In this document: piece after piece, positions 1 through 13,500 of the stretch | Position numbering within the stretch: position 1 is the stretch's first letter | How the letters are laid out: every line of letters begins with the position of its first letter | Source of the DNA: Hofstenia miamia | Lineage: Eukaryota > Xenacoelomorpha > Acoela > Hofsteniidae | Direction: 5' to 3' | Length of the DNA: 64,000 nt | Assembly: GCA_900660155.1 (NCBI GenBank) | Contig: CABFPE010000134.1 | Coordinates: 573,836-637,835, forward strand | Program-made: the position numbers and the translations under genes | Notes under the pieces: model-generated | What the model saw: the letters and a program-made list of their open reading frames with translations, nothing else | Databases searched by the model: none | Told to the model about the DNA's origin: nothing

Positions 1-145
1 GTTTGATTTAGCATCAAAGCACTTTTCTAAGCTATTCACTTGTCTTTCATTAATTTTCTGGCAAAATACTATTTATATGCTTGCATTTTAGTGTGTTTTG
101 TTTATTTTTAAATGACATGCTGAAAATTTTTCAAAAATTTTTTAG

Positions 146-1526
146 TTCTGAAAGTTGACATTTCGATTACGCACGAAAGTAAATTAATTGCCACTGCTGT
201 GCATCATCTAATTAGTGAACGTAAGTATTAAACTTTATATATATATATGCTGCATGTGTGGATCAATATATATTTATATACATTTTGTCAAACAACTACT
301 AAATTATAGTTGACTTAAATTAGTTTTTCTGATAGTATGTTTAACAATTTTAATTCTATACAAAGGAGAAGCTAGGAAATAGTATACTAGAAAATTACAT
401 TTTTCTCCTAGTATAATTTTAGTAAATACTAAGAGTAGGAAAACTATGTGTTAAATTTTGCGTTAATTTGGGGCTTTTGGAGAGAATAAAATCTACAAAT
501 ACATGTATGATTTAATTATTTCTTTACAACTATCCGCATCTAACTAGAGAAAGCTATTTAATTATAGATTTTCTCGATATTTAAACGACTTATTGTAAAT
601 TAGCGAGTCCAATTCGTTGCTGTAAGGTATGTAGAATTTTCTGGGGGCAAAAGTTTAGCTGCATAATTTAAATGTGATCTGAAACACTCGCGTTTTTACT
701 TCTGTAGATCTACCACTACAAGATAATATCCAACCCTTATATGCAGATGTAGATTATCCATAGGGAATATGAATCGTGATAATAAAGCATTTTTTCAATG
801 AATAATTGATTTTTGTAAGAAAGTATCAACTTTTAGATAGTTTTAGAATCCAATAAAGTTCATTAGTACACAATTTGGCAAAAATATCAAAACTAATATT
901 ATGCATATACGTTTTGTTCTAAGTATGCTTTGTATTGACTTTGTCTATAAAATCAATGTTACCGGCTGTTAACTGCGACACATGGGATGCGCAGACCAGA
1001 TGTTGTAAATTGCGCACTTGTTTACCCCACGTGTTCTCCTCGTAATGGTAGCTATTATGCATTAATTTCAATTCCCACTGTGCATTATTTTAACAATTTT
1101 CTGCAATTTCTGAGCATTTATTTTAGGCAACCACGAGCTTCTAGCGTCGAGAGAAATCATCAACCGCAAGCTCGAAACTGCTCCATGGTATGTCCCAATC
1201 GCATCCATTAAAACAAATTTAATCTGATGACTTGCAGTTAATGTTTTTAAGAATATGCGTAATAAAGGTTAAGACCAACTTGTCAAAAGAAGGAACGCCA
1301 TTATAAAAAAATTACAATCAACCCGTGACGACAATTAAAAATAATTTAAGCTTCAATTCAATTTAAATTTTAACAATTAATAATTGACAGGTTTTAAAAA
1401 AATCGATCTTAGTTTTCACTCTTATTGAAGCTTCAAACTTGACTTTTTTACCACTGTGAGTTAGTGACGTACCAACAATATTGAATTTGGGATGGTAGCA
1501 GGGGGTCAAAATNCATTTAAAATGGA

Positions 1527-1563
<37 letters not shown>

Positions 1564-4500
1564 ATTTTAAGTTTTTCCTTAGCACCGAACACTGATTAAC
1601 GCATCAATAACTGAATTCCTTAAAAAACTTCTATTTTCTCTTAAACAATGGGTATGAAATTCAATTGTTCACTATGGTTTTTCATGAGGAGGCCCACAAG
1701 GTGGTCATGGTCGGCTAGTCTCCTCAATTTATACACCACTTTTGTGAGTCACATTTTTATAAATTTTTTTTTAAATCTGGTTTTCAGGCAAGTTAAATGA
1801 ACCCATGCAATTATAAATTTAATATTTTTTTCAATGATATCAACTTAAACTTAATTTAAGAATTATTTAAATGATATTCACTGCTAAAAGTCAATATTAC
1901 AATTCGCAAAGTATAATTTTTTTAAATAAAATTTGGAAACATTAAAATAAAGCCTAATAGTGCAAACACAATTTTGCGGCGAGCACAACTATATTTTAGA
2001 TTATAATGTTTAAATATTGTTGACTTATATAAATATTATCTTAACAGTGTTCTACAAGTTCTTTTGTTCACTAGTTGAAAAAATTTTCAATTTACAAGTT
2101 TACTATTGCATACAGTGCAGTAGTAGAACTTTTAGCCCTTTTTAACTTTGTTCACGTATAAAACCGTGTTTCACTTCAAGGGAACCCCCCTCATAAAATC
2201 TATCCTATTCCTCACCAAGCAACGTAACTTGGCAGAACTATAGCTTACATATTGCTGAATGCTGACTTTCGCAAGTTGACCCTAGTTCCAAAAAATTTGA
2301 AAAATATATCTTCCTCCTTCCCTTCGGCTGAGATAGGGTTAAAATGCACCTAAATCCAACGACTAAAATTTGCTGCATGTAAAAGCTAAATAAGAACGGC
2401 ATGTAGTGGCTTATTTGGTAGAGTTCTGCTTAACTAGAATTGCATTGATCAGAGTCTCACTTACTCCATTAGATTTGGTCCCAGTCTACTAAAAGTTTCT
2501 TCTCACATGGTCCCATGTGGTCCTACAGCATAACTTCTATCTTGGCTAAATTGTTAAAAACTATTTGTATAATCTGAGGTCAATATTCCCAGTCCCATTA
2601 AAATATTTAGTCCCGTGGGAATCAATAGTTCCGCAGAATGCGAAAATTTTGGAAGGCGGCACTTTTCATGAGGCAGCCGGAATCCAAATTAGTCCATGAA
2701 ATATAATATAATTATACATGCTTCATATTGTAATTTGGAGTAAAAGTCATTTAGTATTAAGCCTATTTAGGTTGGTGGGAAGGCGCGAAGGTAAATTTAC
2801 TCCCCTCGCACATATTTTATTACTATGAAAAATTAGGTTGGCCCGAAGGTCCACCCAAAATTTAACTCGCATAAAATGTCATAGACAATTTGTTGGATGA
2901 AGATAGAATTTTTGCTGATATTGAATCTAATCTTATCCCTTCCATTGGCTTTTAATTTGATTGTTCTGTTTTGTCAGGGACTGTGTATATGTTTATAAGG
3001 TATATTTCTTTGATCATGGTCGGAACAAAATCATTTTGGGTTATTATTGAGTTGGGCAAGAGTGTACCTAAAATTATAAAAAAAATCCGTACCAAACTCT
3101 AAAAAGTGCTGACTTCAGCAAACATTATGCCCAACATTCGAAAAATGATATCATTTATGTAAAGGTAGATGTTCAGGCTTACTACATTAAAAATTATACC
3201 CACCAGAACTGTCAGCAATTTTTCTTCCCAAACATTAAGACTTTTTTCCTTATAAGAGCATGAATATCAAAAAACATTGTTCTTTTATATCATAATCCCA
3301 TATCATAACTTCACGAAACTTTTTATAGATGAGAGTAAACTTCGAGTCCTTGAATTTTGGACTGAATTGTATTACTTTAAGGTGAGCTTAAGTGCTCACA
3401 AGGCCCTTCTCTGATAATTCCATTCTTTTAAATTAATATATTTGTTTTATTTTTGGTGGAAGAATTTTTTTGGATTTTTTACAAAAATGTTTTCAAAAGT
3501 TTGGATTTTTTGGCAAATGTTTGGATTATAGAGGTTTTTTTGGCAAATTATACACACAATTTATATAACTTTTTTAAAAATATTAATGGTTACTTAAGAG
3601 AAATAAAAAAAATAAATGTTGCATATGTCGTGTATCCTATATATATTATTACTAATTACGAGTAAAATTCGTTTCGAACAAACATGCAAGTCACTCAGCC
3701 ACCAACGTGGATTACGTTTAGAAAATAAATGTTGCTGGTTTTTGCAATTCTGGAATTTTATTGTTTAAATATCATAATTCAATTCAGAGTTAGTGGAGGG
3801 AATGAAATCCTCCCTCTCTAAGCCTTTGGAGCTCAAAAAGCCCAGTCGAATAGGGTTATGTTAAGTTCTTACTCAGAAAGCCATTTTTGAATCTTTTTTT
3901 GATGCTGAGCTCATCTAACGGTCTAAAAGCTTCTATTATTTAAAAATAATCACTGTATATTTAATAGTGTTTAATACCTAGAAAATATATCGCTTCTGAC
4001 TATTTGTATCTGATACTTACTTGCTCTGCAGGATACATGTATAAGTTAGTTCCTATTTGTATTTTTTGATCTTCAAACTTTCTTAGGTATATATTTAACT
4101 CGAGACCTTTATCTCTAGTGATTCAAGTAAGTTTGGATAACGGTGGTGTCGGTTCCAACAGATTGCTTTTTAAATACGTTTTTATTTTGTCGCCATGATG
4201 GTTGCTGGTGTTTATTGCAAACTTATATTTCTGGACTTTTAATCAAATTTAGGTGTTGGACTTGCCCTAACTTTATAGATTGAGTTATTTTGCTTATTTT
4301 TAGTTTTTGCATGATGTTATGTTTTTTACTTTCGGTTCATGATTTTAAAATTCTGGTTAATATACACTTATTATTCACTATATTTTCAATTAATTCTGAT
4401 ATTATGAATATTACTTCTCCAGTATCAAAATTTTATTTTTTGCGTTGTAAATGCTGTAAATCTTCACGCTTTTTATAACATAGCACTTCTATAAAAGATC

Positions 4501-7500
4501 CTACTATCTAGGAATTGGAAATTTTCACTCTGTGATAATATTAATTTTCTTAATAGATTTGGTTATTAAGATAAAAATGTGCATTTCTTATGTTTGGGAA
4601 AGTTGATTCATCTGACGGTCATCACCAGCTGTTTAAATTTTTGTTGTTAGTTAAAAGAGCACACATGCTGTTTATTTGCAACTTTCTGTTCTGTTCACTT
4701 ATTAAAATAATTTTTGTAAGTAAGTACATCTAAGTTCCGCTTGTTTAGTACTAAAACAGACTGTATCTTGGAAAACACCGTCATCAAAGTTAGAGGCCTG
4801 CCATGGCAATGCTCTGATCAAGATGTGGCAAAGTTCTTCCGGGGACTAAACATTGCAAAGTAAATCATAAGCAGGCTTTTTATGATTCAGTATAAATTAT
4901 GTGCAATTTATTTATTATACCATTTATTCACCTCAGCTCCTGTAAATTTTGCACGTCCGTCAAAGATGTTAGGGCTCCTTGAAGTTTAAAAAAATCTGTT
5001 TCAAGGAATACTTAACTAACCTTTGCTCCTTTGGATTGGTGACCCAATCTTACATTTATGAATTATATTTGGGTTTCAATTTTTCAATTGCTTTATTTGA
5101 TGATGAATTTAAAAATATTTGTTATTAACCTTAATCTTCCGCCGCGGCAGTTTTTTCCTTCATAGAGGACATAGGCAATTTAAGGTTATATTAAAAAATC
5201 AGTTTTATCCGTTGTGCAATCATTTAAATTGTGAATGATGAAATAGAATTCTTTTTGTAGTCTAGAATGAAGAAGATTCATATTGTATTTTTCATTTAGT
5301 TAACATGACTAGATCAAGGTTTAAACTCTACTTAAAAAGTGAATTTATCGTCAAAAGAAGTGTCTGATCCAACAAAAGTTTAATATTGATCTTAGTCACT
5401 AATGATCTAAATTTAAAATTCAAAACACGTTTTTCAAGTACAGATGTTAAATATAAGTCCCCTCTCAGAAATTTAAATATACCTATTTAATTCATACCAT
5501 AGTCATAGAATGACTGTTTTTAGAGGTGGCGTGGCTCTTTGTCTTAATGCACAGGGACGAAGAAATGGAGAAGCGCTCGTGAGATTTGAAAATGAGCAGC
5601 ATCAAGAACTAGCACTAAAACGGCACAAGCGCCATCTTGGAAACCGATATATTGAGGTATTTTACTTCTAAAAGATACTGTTTTTACAAATTTCTTAGGT
5701 TTACAAAAGTTCATCAGACGAATTTCTGAAGATTGCAGCTGATAGCAACAATGAAGCAGTAGATTTTCTGTCGAAAGGCGACAACATTATTGTTAAAATG
5801 CGAGGATTGCCATTCACAGCAACTTGTGATGATGTGGTACGTATGTATAAATATTTATATCTGAACTGTTCTTAGAAGCGTATTTTCTTGAGTAATATAT
5901 GCACTAATAATGACTATCATTTTTGTACATAGCAATGGTTAACCCCATTTCTATTCTGGCCATCATCAGGGTAGGAGATCTTATTTAACAGTGTTAATTA
6001 GAACATGGATTCAACAGTGCTTTTTAAAGTTTTTTAACAAGTTTTTTACATGATAGTTTTTGAAAAAGCAGTGGGCACTTGGGTTGCTAAGTCGCTTTTT
6101 ATCAATGATGTTTAATAGTCTCCTCACTTAATCCTGATATGTACATATATTATGATTAATATGGAGAATTAATAACCATTTATAAATTTTAACGATTATT
6201 TGTAGGTGATATTTTCCCGGCTATTTCGGGTCTCATAGCTACTAAGAATGTACTTGTACCCACTTGTACACGAGGCTTAAATTTAATCAATTTAAAGAAT
6301 TAAATTACTATTTGTTAACAATCCTGTTCTAGAAATGAATCATATCCATGAAGATGATTTAAAATTAGTTAGACTTCGTACTGTTTTACTTAGTTTACTT
6401 TATCTTCATTTAATTTAGCGACACTTCTTTGGTGAAAAGTTACCTGTTGTAGGCGGACAAGATGGTATTCTCTTCGTTCGTTATCCAGATAGCCGCTCAA
6501 CTGGCGATGCATTCGTCCAATTTGCAACTGAAGAAGAAGCAAATGAAGCACTAAAACTTCACAAGCATAATATGAAAGATCGTTACATTGAATTGTTTAG
6601 AAGTACTGCAGCTGAAGTAATTCAGGTACTAATGTGAAATGTGCTATATTTAATTCGAATTTGCACGCCATCTAGTGTTTAATATAGTATCAGAATTTCA
6701 CAACAATCTAAATTCACATCCCACGATTACAATAAATGTTAATATTAGTAAGGTATATATTTGCACTTTAGAAAAATTACTAATACCCTTATTAAGTGTA
6801 AGTTTGTCATAATAAGAATTACCAAATTAGTAACGTTTAATACTTAAAATTAAAAAAATTAACAAAGAATTACTATGCAACAGACTTAGAAATTACTCTT
6901 CTTAATAAGGTATATATTTGTGCTATAGATAAATTATTATTACACTTACTAATTTTACGCCTGTCATGATAAGAATTAATAAGATAGTGACGCCTAATAC
7001 TTAAAATTAAAAAGATTAACCAAGAATTGCAAAGTGAAATTCAAATAATTGAAAATTATATTTGCAAAATATTCTTGCATGCAGAGTTCACGTCACAACA
7101 TCCACATACTTTCATTCCAAGTTTTCCAAGTTTTGATGGAACATCAACTGAAATGGACAGTGACCTCTAACACTATTAGCTACTCATTGATACAGGCCTG
7201 TTCACCAATTTTGTAGTTTTTGCGGCAGAGGGAAGCTAGCTTGTCGTGAATATTACAAATTGGCCCCATCTTGTCCTATTGTCTTCATTATGCACGATCA
7301 ATACTGAAGGGCACATGCCAACATCTGAAATCTGTTGTTTCACTGTAATTGCCGAAGACTGGGCGGTCACATTTCCTGTTCCAGAGATGATCACTGGCTC
7401 TGATATTGCTTTAATAGTATGATTTCTCTGTAGGCATACAACTCAAATCGATAAATTGGGTTCCAATTCTCCTGGAAAATCCGGGTTCCTTTCTCATTTC

Positions 7501-10500
7501 TGCTTTATATAATAATGTTCAAAATCTCATTTTTTAAAACAAAAGGCAGCCTTTATTGGGGGTGTTTGCATGTTTCATGACGTCACATGTTGGTCCAGCA
7601 TTTTCTCTGATGATGTTTGCACTTCCAGGTCTACCTCTTCGATCCAGACTTGGAATGTTTCCCCATTACTTGCCATCTTTTAAAGTAAGCCGATTTGTTG
7701 TATTCGAAAAGCAGATTCATCTGTAGGTTCTCCATAATTATCACTTTCAGAGGCATCTTCATGCAGAAGTACGTTGTCGTCTTCATCATCACTCATGTGG
7801 GCCATTTCCTCCTCGTCTTCTGAATTTCCTCCAAGCTCATCACCACTCTCATTAAGTATTCTTTATAGGGCTAGCTGAGCCGCACCCCACTTAGCCAAAG
7901 TATAAAAATATAATTAGGATGTAGTACTAAGTGAATCAACATGTGATTTTGAAAAACATATTACTAATATTGTAATGTTCTAGCTTTGACATTATAATTA
8001 TGAATCAAAGGGAGCTAATGAAGAATAAGTAGTTACACAGGCAATACCTAATATGCACTTGTACTGCATACATGATGTAAAGGAATATCAATTGTCTACC
8101 CAAACATAGATGAACATGACAGGCAGCTGCTCCAACTTATTTTGATAGCAACATATCAACTAATATTATAGGTATTTCACCTATTTATAATGTCTGCTCT
8201 TGTTAGTTGTGCCATGCTTTGATATAACATTTTAATCAAATTTAGTGTCATTTGCAATACATATATGAATTTGGCTACAAAAAGTCAAAGTAACTCAAAT
8301 ACTTATATAATACTAAGTTGGGGTCGCTAATGACCCCATTGGTACATAATGATGCATTTTTTGAAATTACTTCAAAATACTTTATTACTACTGGATTTAA
8401 AATTATTTCGCCACAATCTAGAGAAAATATACGTACAATTTTTATCACAGAACTTTTCATTCTATAAAAATATTTAGAACAAAACTAAACATAGCATGGA
8501 AGCAATTCTAATCCAAGATTTCATCAATTTGTTTGAAAAAGACTTGCGCTAAAAATTTGTAGTAGCCAAACAAAATCATGTGTTTTGCTTCTGTTCCAAG
8601 CTCTCAATAGTTATGTACTAAAATTTATGCAAGCAATTAAAAAATTCTCTCATCGAAAATATCAAAAAGTTCATTAATTTCTCTAATAATTCCATCTATT
8701 TACCTCCATAATATTGAGTCGACAAAATTACATCTTACGAATACTGGAATACTGAGTATTTTAGGTAATGAAGCGATTCTCTTGTCCTCCTTTACTTCCA
8801 AATGGCCCTCCAAATATTTCGCCTGGCTTGTCAATAATGTATCCAACTACACAAATTCCAGCACAACTACAGCAGAATTGTCTAAAACTTCGTGGATTGC
8901 CGCTAACAGTCAATGTAGAAGATATCATTAAGTTCATGGGGGAACACTCCGACGCCATAAAGCCAGCGGGAATACACATGGTTCTTAACACACAAGTAAA
9001 CGGATTTTTTATTGATTCATAGATGTATTACAAAATTTTTCAACATGATTCGATTCCATTCACACAATCGATTATGATAATCTAATGCAAATATTTTGAA
9101 ATGGATGTATATATTTTTTTAGGTTAAAAACAATATATCAATTGTAACTGATATGATATATAGATAGATAGATAGATGTATGCAAGCTCTTATTACATTA
9201 ACTTTTGATGGAAAACTATGATACATATATGAGACATTACGCATTTGGAAGAAAGGACTATACCGGAGCTAGATGCTATGGCGGTGGGCGCTGGATACGG
9301 GTCCAAAAATTTTTTTTGAAAAAACTTGAAACTCATACATAAGAAATTAGACCCCTATTCCAAATGCGCAATGTAAAATATTTTGGATAAAATGAATTAT
9401 TCTTGCATTCCATCAAAAAGGCCCTGGATACTAACGAAAATAGCAAAGTGCGAGTGGTGGATACAAATCTCATAGTATCTAGAGCATATATACATATATA
9501 TATGCGATCGGTTTCAATTCATAATCTTTATAAGAACTGTTTTGAAGAGAAAAAAAATATGTGTACATACATGTATAGTGGAAAATATATTTCATAAATT
9601 TTGAATTGATTAATTATTTTTGAGTAGCTTGAATACATAGGAATATATTTCACTGAAAATGAATTAATTTTTGTGTGACATGAATAGTTGAATTTTTAAA
9701 TTTGCTATGATTTTGTGTACACATTTAAATTCATGTATCAATTAAGATGAAATTTTTCAAGAATGTGCACAAACATTATTTTGAAATTTAATCAGACATA
9801 TAATGTATCACTTTTATTCTGTAGAAATGAACCTCATGTGGATTACTTTAAGGCGGTTCATACCGAAATCGAATTTTTAAAATAATGAATGAAATTCCCT
9901 TAATTTATTGTTCCTTTTTCAAAGAATTGTAGAATTCATCTGACATTGTACTAGGGAAGACCATCTGGAGAGTGCTTTATGCAGATGACGTGCGGAATCA
10001 AAGCGGCGCAAGCCGCACTTGAATGCAACCGCCAGATGATCAACGGTAGACCTGTCGAAGTCACTCAATGTGGTCCTGAAGAGATGAATTCCTACTTCGT
10101 AGGAGGTAAGAAGGATTCATTTCATAAATAACTCATGTTTCGGAATCTAATTCTCTAAAGAGTGTCAAGGAAAATCTAAGAGAAAGAGACACTGCCCTTT
10201 GAAAGGTTTCGTTAATATTCAACATTAGCATGAGTGAATTTTCATCATTTTAGAGAGAATTATTTCGTTAAATGTTCTTGTCAATATTTTCATTAAAGTC
10301 ATGTATAATATAGATATAAATATGAGGCTATTTTAGCAACGCAATCATACTTGACTGCAAATAGTTTGTCACCAACTACGTTTTTGCCTCAATTTATGCC
10401 CCCTGTTCCAACTCAAGGCTTACGTCCTTCCGCTACAACACTGGCAACGGCAACACAGCATGCAATGGCTGCCTATTTTACCAATACTGGATTAATCTAC

Positions 10501-13500
10501 TACCCACACTATCCGACCCCACTCACCCCTCCTATCTCGCCTCAGACATCTTCTACGCTATTCTATCAACAGCCGAACTTCACTCTCGTTCGCATGAAAA
10601 ATCTTCCAAGTGATGTTAGCATCGGGGAAATCATGAACTTTTACAGTGGATATCATGTAAGCCATTTTTCATCTTATAATAGCAGTTCAGTTTTATTCAA
10701 TTTCGATTCAATTCTTTAAAGTCAAACGATTCTTCTAACATCTACAATGTTTTCCATAGGCGTAACCAGGGGAGGTGCCGAAAGAGGCCTTGCACCCCCC
10801 AAATTTTCAACGTTTAATAAAATTTGCAGAAAGTTATATCGTTTGTATTGTTCAGTAAACCTGAGATTGCATTACAGGAAATTTGAGTTTGAAATACAAA
10901 CACGTTATGTTTTCCTTGAACGCATCAAATATTTGCCTCCAAATTTTTTTCTGGGTATGTCACTGATGTTTTCTTTGAATTTTCGAATGATATCCCGATT
11001 TAATCATGCAATAAACATAGCTGCCGTGATTAATCGATAAATCGACTGAAATAAATTAAATCACTTAAATTTATTTTAATCTGCTAATGGCTTGCACAAC
11101 AGAAAGGGTAAGATGTAAAACCTGCATTTTTAGTCTTTAAAATATTGAATTTACAAAAGCATTTGAAAATTATTTAAATTATAGAATTTCATATCTTATT
11201 TGTTTACACGGTTTGAAATAGTTTGAAACGAATCAAAGAAAGAAAATATTGTGTAGCATAGAATTATTAAATCTAGGCGGCGTCAATAAGAATTTACTAT
11301 TATTAAATACCGCAGGAGAGGAAATATGAATACATGATGATGAGACAGGCAACGTATGTGGGGGTACAGTGTAGTAGTTTGCAAATTTATTCCCTTTTTG
11401 ATTTCAGAGGTATTTTAACAAGAATACCCAAAGCAACATTCCTCATACACAGAAATATTGACAAACGTATTTTATTGATTATAAACATCTGAAGTGAATT
11501 TCATGATACTTTAAGAACGTACTTAATCACTTTTGTTTGGTTCAAAATACAGCCAGCAACTATGATAGGAGGCTGTTCTATTCTTCAATCCAAATCTATA
11601 CTACATTAAGGCCAATAGTGCTCTAAAATTGCATTGGATTTTTATTATTAGTTAGTGGAAATGGTTATTACCAGTGCATAGATTCAAGGGTGTCATGCCC
11701 CGGACAAATTAGAGAGGGGCAACTGTATTTACTTTAACCGTTTGGAAAATTTATAATTTTGAATTCCAACAACATCATTGTGAATGCAAAACAAACTATT
11801 CGTACTAAACTGACATTCAAATATATTTTGTATACAATTNAGCAGTTCAGTTTTATTCAATTTCGATTCAATTCTTTAAAGTCAAACGATTCTTCTAACA
11901 TCTACAATGTTTTCCATAGGCGTAACCAGGGGAGGTGCCGAAAGAGGCCTTGCACCCCCCAAATTTTCAACGTTTAATAAAATTTGCAGAAAGTTATATC
12001 GTTTGTATTGTTCAGTAAACCTGAGATTGCATTACAGGAAATTTGAGTTTGAAATACAAACACGTTATGTTTTCCTTGAACGCATCAAATATTTGCCTCC
12101 AAATTTTTTTCTGGGTATGTCACTGATGTTTTCTTTGAATTTTCGAATGATATCCCGATTTAATCATGCAATAAACATAGCTGCCGTGATTAATCGACAA
12201 ATCGACTGAAATAAATTAAATCACTTAAATTTATTTTAATCTGCTAATGGCTTGCACAACAGAAAGGGTAAGATGTAAAACCTGCATTTTTAGTCTTTAA
12301 AATATTGAATTTACAAAAGCATTTGAAAATTATTTAAATTATAGAATTTCATATCTTATTTGTTTACACGGTTTGAAATAGTTTGAAACGAATCAAAGAA
12401 AGAAAATATTGTGTAGCATAGAATTATTAAATCTAGGCGGCGTCAATAAGAATTTACTATTATTAAATACCGCAGGAGAGGAAATATGAATACATGATGA
12501 TGAGACAGGCAACGTATGTGGGGGTACAGTGTAGTAGTTTGCAAATTTATTCCCTTTTTGATTTCAGAGGTATTTTAACAAGAATACCCAAAGCAACATT
12601 CCTCATACACAGAAATATTGACAAACGTATTTTATTGATTATAAACATCTGAAGTGAATTTCATGATACTTTAAGAACGTACTTAATCACTTTTGTTTGG
12701 TTCAAAATACAGCCAGCAACTATGATAGGAGGCTGTTCTATTCTTCAATCCAAATCTATACTACATTAAGGCCAATAGTGCTCTAAAATTGCATTGGATT
12801 TTTATTATTAGTTAGTGGAAATGGTTATTACCAGTGCATAGATTCAAGGGTGTCATGCCCCGGACAAATTAGAGAGGGGCAACTGTATTTACTTTAACCG
12901 TTTGGAAAATTTATAATTTTGAATTCCAACAACATCATTGTGAATGCAAAACAAACTATTCGTACTAAACTGACATTCAAATATATTTTGTATACAATTG
13001 TAGAGGTTTTGCACAGAATCGCTCCAATTTACATGTGCAAGCCACAAAAATCATTCAAAAATTCTGACAATTTCTAAAATTGGGAGGGAGTACCAGCCCC
13101 CGGGACACCTATGGCGTTACGCCAATGCCCGGATTTTTGTGAAACAGTGAATGTCGAGAAAATTTGACATACAATATTTTATTGGCATGGATGCCCCTCA
13201 ATTTTTCATTTTTCCCTTTTTTTCATCCGATTATCACTATTCAGTATTTCGATCACTATTTAGTGATTTTACTAAAGCAGGATCCAAATGTTCATAATTC
13301 TAATTGCTGGAACACTTTTTAAATGCATAAACCTGCAAATGCAAACAACGTCTTTCATTTATTAGTCTGAATCAGCGTATACAAGATTATGTTATTTACA
13401 CAACCAATTGCCAATTATAGCGAACGAAAAATTATTCGTCAATGTTTTCCGTTTCTCGGATTATTCTAAATAAAATTTTTTTAAATTAGAAAAATCTGCT

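Noticed and set aside
987-1211. 74-codon frame as a separate small gene
   Set aside because: It overlaps ESRP exon 2 (1127-1187) in another frame; the exon phase and protein match explain the sequence.
4290-4478. Small hydrophobic plus-strand frame in ESRP intron 2
   Set aside because: Low-complexity AT-rich sequence with no conserved pattern or start context.
10747-11040. 97-100 codon frame repeated at 11907-12209 ([16 protein letters not shown])
   Set aside because: It begins in the presumed transposon end and is duplicated only because the whole 1,159-bp block is; there is no family resemblance.
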